From an uncultured Candidatus Saccharibacteria bacterium (lineage in GTDB: Bacteria; Patescibacteriota; Saccharimonadia; Saccharimonadales; Saccharimonadaceae): 39,945 nt of DNA. Position numbers and translations under genes: made by a program. Where the stretch lies: assembly GCA_938041435.1 (NCBI GenBank), contig CALISR010000005.1, positions 1 to 39,945 on the forward strand, written 5' to 3'. The notes under the pieces are model-generated. The model was not told the DNA's origin, made no database searches, and saw nothing but the letters and a program-made list of their open reading frames with translations. Shown here one piece after another: positions 37,979 to 39,945 of this stretch (positions within the stretch are counted from its first letter, which is position 1; the number at the start of each line of letters is the position of its first letter).

Positions 37979-38752
37979 ATGTTTCATTACGCGATTACCC
38001 GCCGGCCAAGCCGTAGCTTGATTAACGGCATCAGCCAGACGCCGGAGAAGGGCAAGCCAGACTACGAGCGAGCAATGCAACAGTACGATCAGTACGTTGC
38101 GCTGCTCCGCCAGTGCGGCCTTGAGGTGACGGTCTTGGAGCCTAATGAGGAGTATCCGGATAGCGTCTTTATTGAGGATAATGCTCTGTGTACGCCGCAT
38201 GGGGTGGCGATTTTGTCGCGGCCTGGGGCAGCAAGTCGGCGCGGCGAGGCGAGCCTGCCGGATTTGCGCCAGGCGCTCAGCCAGCATTATGATACCATTG
38301 AGCAGGTCGAGGCACCGGGTACGGTCGACCCCGGCGATATTATGATGGTGGGTGACCACTACTATATTGGCCTGAGTCACCGCACCAACCAGGCAGCGGC
38401 CGAGCAGATCACCGCTATCCTTGAGCGCTATGGCATGACGGCCGAGACGGTTGAGGTGACGGGCATCCTCCATCTCAAGGATGATGTGGTTTACTTAGAT
38501 AATAACAACCTGATTGTTGCGAAGGCCTATGAGCACCACCCAGCCTTTGCACCATTTAACAAGCTGGTGGTGGATGACGATGAGTACTATGCGGTGAATA
38601 GCTTGTGGATTAATGGCACAGTGATTGTGCCGCAGGGCTTTCCCAAGATTGAGCAGCAGATCCGTGACTGTGGTTACCGCGTGGAACTAATCGATACTAG
38701 TGAATTTGAAAAGATAACCGGCAGTTTGACCTGCATGTCGTTGAGGTTTTAA
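37979..38752 (+). CDS. ddaH: Dimethylarginine dimethylaminohydrolase-like enzyme
   Basis: 257 residues from ATG 37979, with AAAGGAG 5 bases before; the in-frame ATG 37925 lies in the hairpin and is rejected. The guanidino-modifying fold is clear: PDSVFIED (60-67), DPGDIMMVGDHYYIGLS, LH165LKD and SLTC252MSL. H165 and C252 are separated by 87 residues, exactly as the H162/C249 pair of Pseudomonas DDAH, as I recall it. DDAH converts asymmetric dimethylarginine or monomethylarginine into citrulline and an amine. Citrulline would feed ArcB. A different guanidino substrate is possible, because small relatives vary. It is unusual inside an arc operon and is followed by arcC two bases after its stop. 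Confidence 0.82.
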   Translation: MFHYAITRRPSRSLINGISQTPEKGKPDYERAMQQYDQYVALLRQCGLEVTVLEPNEEYPDSVFIEDNALCTPHGVAILSRPGAASRRGEASLPDLRQALSQHYDTIEQVEAPGTVDPGDIMMVGDHYYIGLSHRTNQAAAEQITAILERYGMTAETVEVTGILHLKDDVVYLDNNNLIVAKAYEHHPAFAPFNKLVVDDDEYYAVNSLWINGTVIVPQGFPKIEQQIRDCGYRVELIDTSEFEKITGSLTCMSLRF

Positions 38753-38753
38753 G

Positions 38754-39695
38754 ATGAGTACAATTGTGATTGCATTGGGTGGGAACGCCCTCCAAAGACA
38801 AGGTGAAGCAAGTGCGGCTGCCCAGCAGCGAGTGGCGAGCGAGACGGCGGCTCAGCTAGTGCCGCTGATTGCGGCTGGCCATCGGCTGGTGATCGTTCAC
38901 GGCAATGGGCCGCAGGTAGGGAATATTGTGCTTCATGAGGAGGCGATTAATACCCCTGAGGTGCCGACAATGCCGCTTGATACGTGCGGCGCGATGAGCC
39001 AAGGGGAGATCGGCTACTGGCTACAGCAGGCGCTGACGAATGAGTTTGCCCGTCGTGGTATGCCAAACCACGCGGTGACGATGGTGACGCAAACGGTAGT
39101 TGATGCGGGTGACCCGGCGTTTGCAAATCCTACGAAGCCAATCGGGGTCTTTTATGCCTCCGAGGCTGAGGCGCAGCAGTCGGCGGCGGGGCGTGATTTC
39201 GTCTTTAAAGAAGATGCGGGGCGAGGCTGGCGCCGCGTCGTGCCATCACCTCGGCCGCAGCGCGTAGTCGAAGAAGGCGCGGTGCGTGCCCTGCTTGATG
39301 CTGGCTTGACCGTCGTGACAGCGGGTGGCGGCGGGATTCCGGTGGTTGAGAATGAGGCGCAGGGTATGGCCGGGGTCGAGGCGGTGATTGATAAGGACTT
39401 TACCGCTGCGGTGGTGGCTGATGCGATTGATGCTGAAGCTTTGGTAATTCTCACGGCCGTCGATAACGCGATGGTCGACTATGGCACGCCGCAGGCCCGT
39501 GCGATTGGCCGGACGACCAGCCAGGAGATGCAGGCTTATGCTGAGCAGGGGCAGTTTGCGTCGGGTAGTATGCTACCGAAGGTGCAGGCCGCGCTTAATT
39601 TCGTGGCAAAGCCTGGTCGGCGCGCCATCATTGCCAACCTAGAGCATGCTGCTGCCGCTGTGGCGGGTGAGCAGGGGACGATTATTGTATCATAA
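38754..39695 (+). CDS. arcC: Carbamate kinase
   Basis: 313 residues. The N-terminal strand VIALGGNAL, the loop VIVHGNGPQVGNI, the MSQGEIGYWLQQAL block and the later GGGGIPV and KVQAALNFV motifs are all those of carbamate kinase. The enzyme transfers phosphate from carbamoyl phosphate to ADP, giving ATP, ammonia and CO2, the energy-yielding step of the pathway. The start lies one base after the ddaH stop, so coupled translation is likely. The operon ends with a perfect hairpin at 39715-39750. Confidence 0.97.
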   Translation: MSTIVIALGGNALQRQGEASAAAQQRVASETAAQLVPLIAAGHRLVIVHGNGPQVGNIVLHEEAINTPEVPTMPLDTCGAMSQGEIGYWLQQALTNEFARRGMPNHAVTMVTQTVVDAGDPAFANPTKPIGVFYASEAEAQQSAAGRDFVFKEDAGRGWRRVVPSPRPQRVVEEGAVRALLDAGLTVVTAGGGGIPVVENEAQGMAGVEAVIDKDFTAAVVADAIDAEALVILTAVDNAMVDYGTPQARAIGRTTSQEMQAYAEQGQFASGSMLPKVQAALNFVAKPGRRAIIANLEHAAAAVAGEQGTIIVS

Positions 39696-39714
39696 GCGTC
39701 GCAAGGGAAAAGAT

Positions 39715-39750
39715 AATGAGACACTGGTATAGAGAAGCCAGTGTCTCATT
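39715..39750. terminator. Bidirectional terminator after arcC
   Basis: A 13-bp perfect stem (39715-39727 with 39738-39750, core GAGACACTGG/CCAGTGTCTC) with a 10-base loop. The right arm ends in ATTT, with a weak T-run. It also holds the stop codon of the converging RhuM gene and could serve both strands. Confidence 0.7.
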
Positions 39751-39945
39751 TCGTTGACTCACTTACTTGTGCGCGGCGCTTGTGCCAGGCGGCTTGAGAG
39801 GGCTGCTCTAAACGTTGGCGGTCTATAACATAGCCCCGAATAGCAAAGTCGCGCAGCACACTCGTACCCCACTGACGGAACTGGGTAGCACGCACCGAGT
39901 TGACGCGGTAACCGACCGAGATGATGGCGTCGAGGTTGTAGTGGT
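39746..39945 (-). CDS. RhuM-family (virulence-associated) protein, C-terminal part
   Basis: Partial gene running off the right edge; 66 codons are visible, ending at TGA 39746-39748. The segment HYNLDAIISVGYRVNSVRATQFRQWGTSVLRDFAIRGY, here cited only by its ends, is the strongly conserved RhuM core that occurs in many bacterial genomes, often next to Fic/Doc or toxin genes. The function is not established. The gene starts outside the window. Its stop codon lies inside the arcC terminator. Confidence 0.85.
   Translation of the reverse strand, partial: HYNLDAIISVGYRVNSVRATQFRQWGTSVLRDFAIRGYVIDRQRLEQPSQAAWHKRRAQVSESTK

Noticed and set aside
1..39945. UGA recoding (glycine) as in Absconditabacteria/Gracilibacteria
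   Set aside because: Several complete genes end at TGA at their expected family length, and no in-frame TGA interrupts conserved domains.
1..39945. CRISPR arrays, insertion sequences, prophage or integrase genes
   Set aside because: No regularly spaced direct repeats, transposase or integrase motifs, or terminal inverted repeats were seen on either strand.

Overview
The window reads as a compact bacterial chromosome segment, most likely from a host-associated Candidatus Saccharibacteria (TM7, Patescibacteria/CPR). This is an inference. The supporting points are very tight gene packing, a SipW/TasA-like surface module, many small membrane-anchored thiol proteins, uncharacterised lineage-type genes, and an arginine deiminase (ADI) operon of the kind reported in mammal-associated Saccharibacteria. 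TGA is used as a normal stop (for example MarR, GH18 and the Fic gene), so the recoded Absconditabacteria/Gracilibacteria are unlikely. I recognised no rRNA, tRNA, CRISPR array, insertion sequence or prophage.

Layout. 1-6174: the C-terminal end of a GDPD-like enzyme, an RclA-type flavin reductase, a kinase-fold protein on the other strand, an unknown membrane protein, and a two-gene unit coding for a TasA-like secreted protein and a SipW-type signal peptidase fused to a LamG domain. 6660-12303: TetR regulator, CorA transporter, a DsbA-like protein with a CxxC membrane partner, a CHAP hydrolase, a small membrane protein, and a large unrecognised protein. 12508-18820: DrrAB-like ABC transporter, anchored thioredoxin-like protein, an apparently frameshifted Cys-rich protein, histidine phosphatase, DUF488, DHA2 drug transporter, Nudix hydrolase. 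18924-20999: CIRCE-controlled groES-groEL with a strong terminator. 21018-23391: csoR and a CopB-type copper ATPase under a palindromic copper operator. 23448-33848: VanZ-RDD protein, anchored GH18 glycosidase, a marR-heterodimeric ABC exporter operon with a palindromic operator, serine beta-lactamase-like hydrolase, PEBP protein, and a Fic-methyltransferase pair. 34115-39750: arcA-arcB-arcD-ddaH-arcC with promoter and terminator. The window ends inside a RhuM-family gene.

Functionally, the ADI operon can turn host arginine (and possibly methylated arginine, through the DDAH-like enzyme) into ornithine, ammonia, CO2 and ATP. RclA, CsoR/CopB, the thiol proteins, GroESL and several exporters make up a copper, oxidant and toxic-compound defence set. 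The SipW/TasA module, the GH18 and CHAP enzymes and the anchored proteins act at the cell surface.

The strongest cross-cutting pattern is regulatory. More than a dozen transcription units have a sigma70-type promoter (often with -10 TATACT) placed only 6-10 bases before the start codon, which predicts leaderless or near-leaderless mRNAs. Genes inside operons and a minority of first genes instead carry Shine-Dalgarno sequences. This promoter placement also decides several start codons given below.
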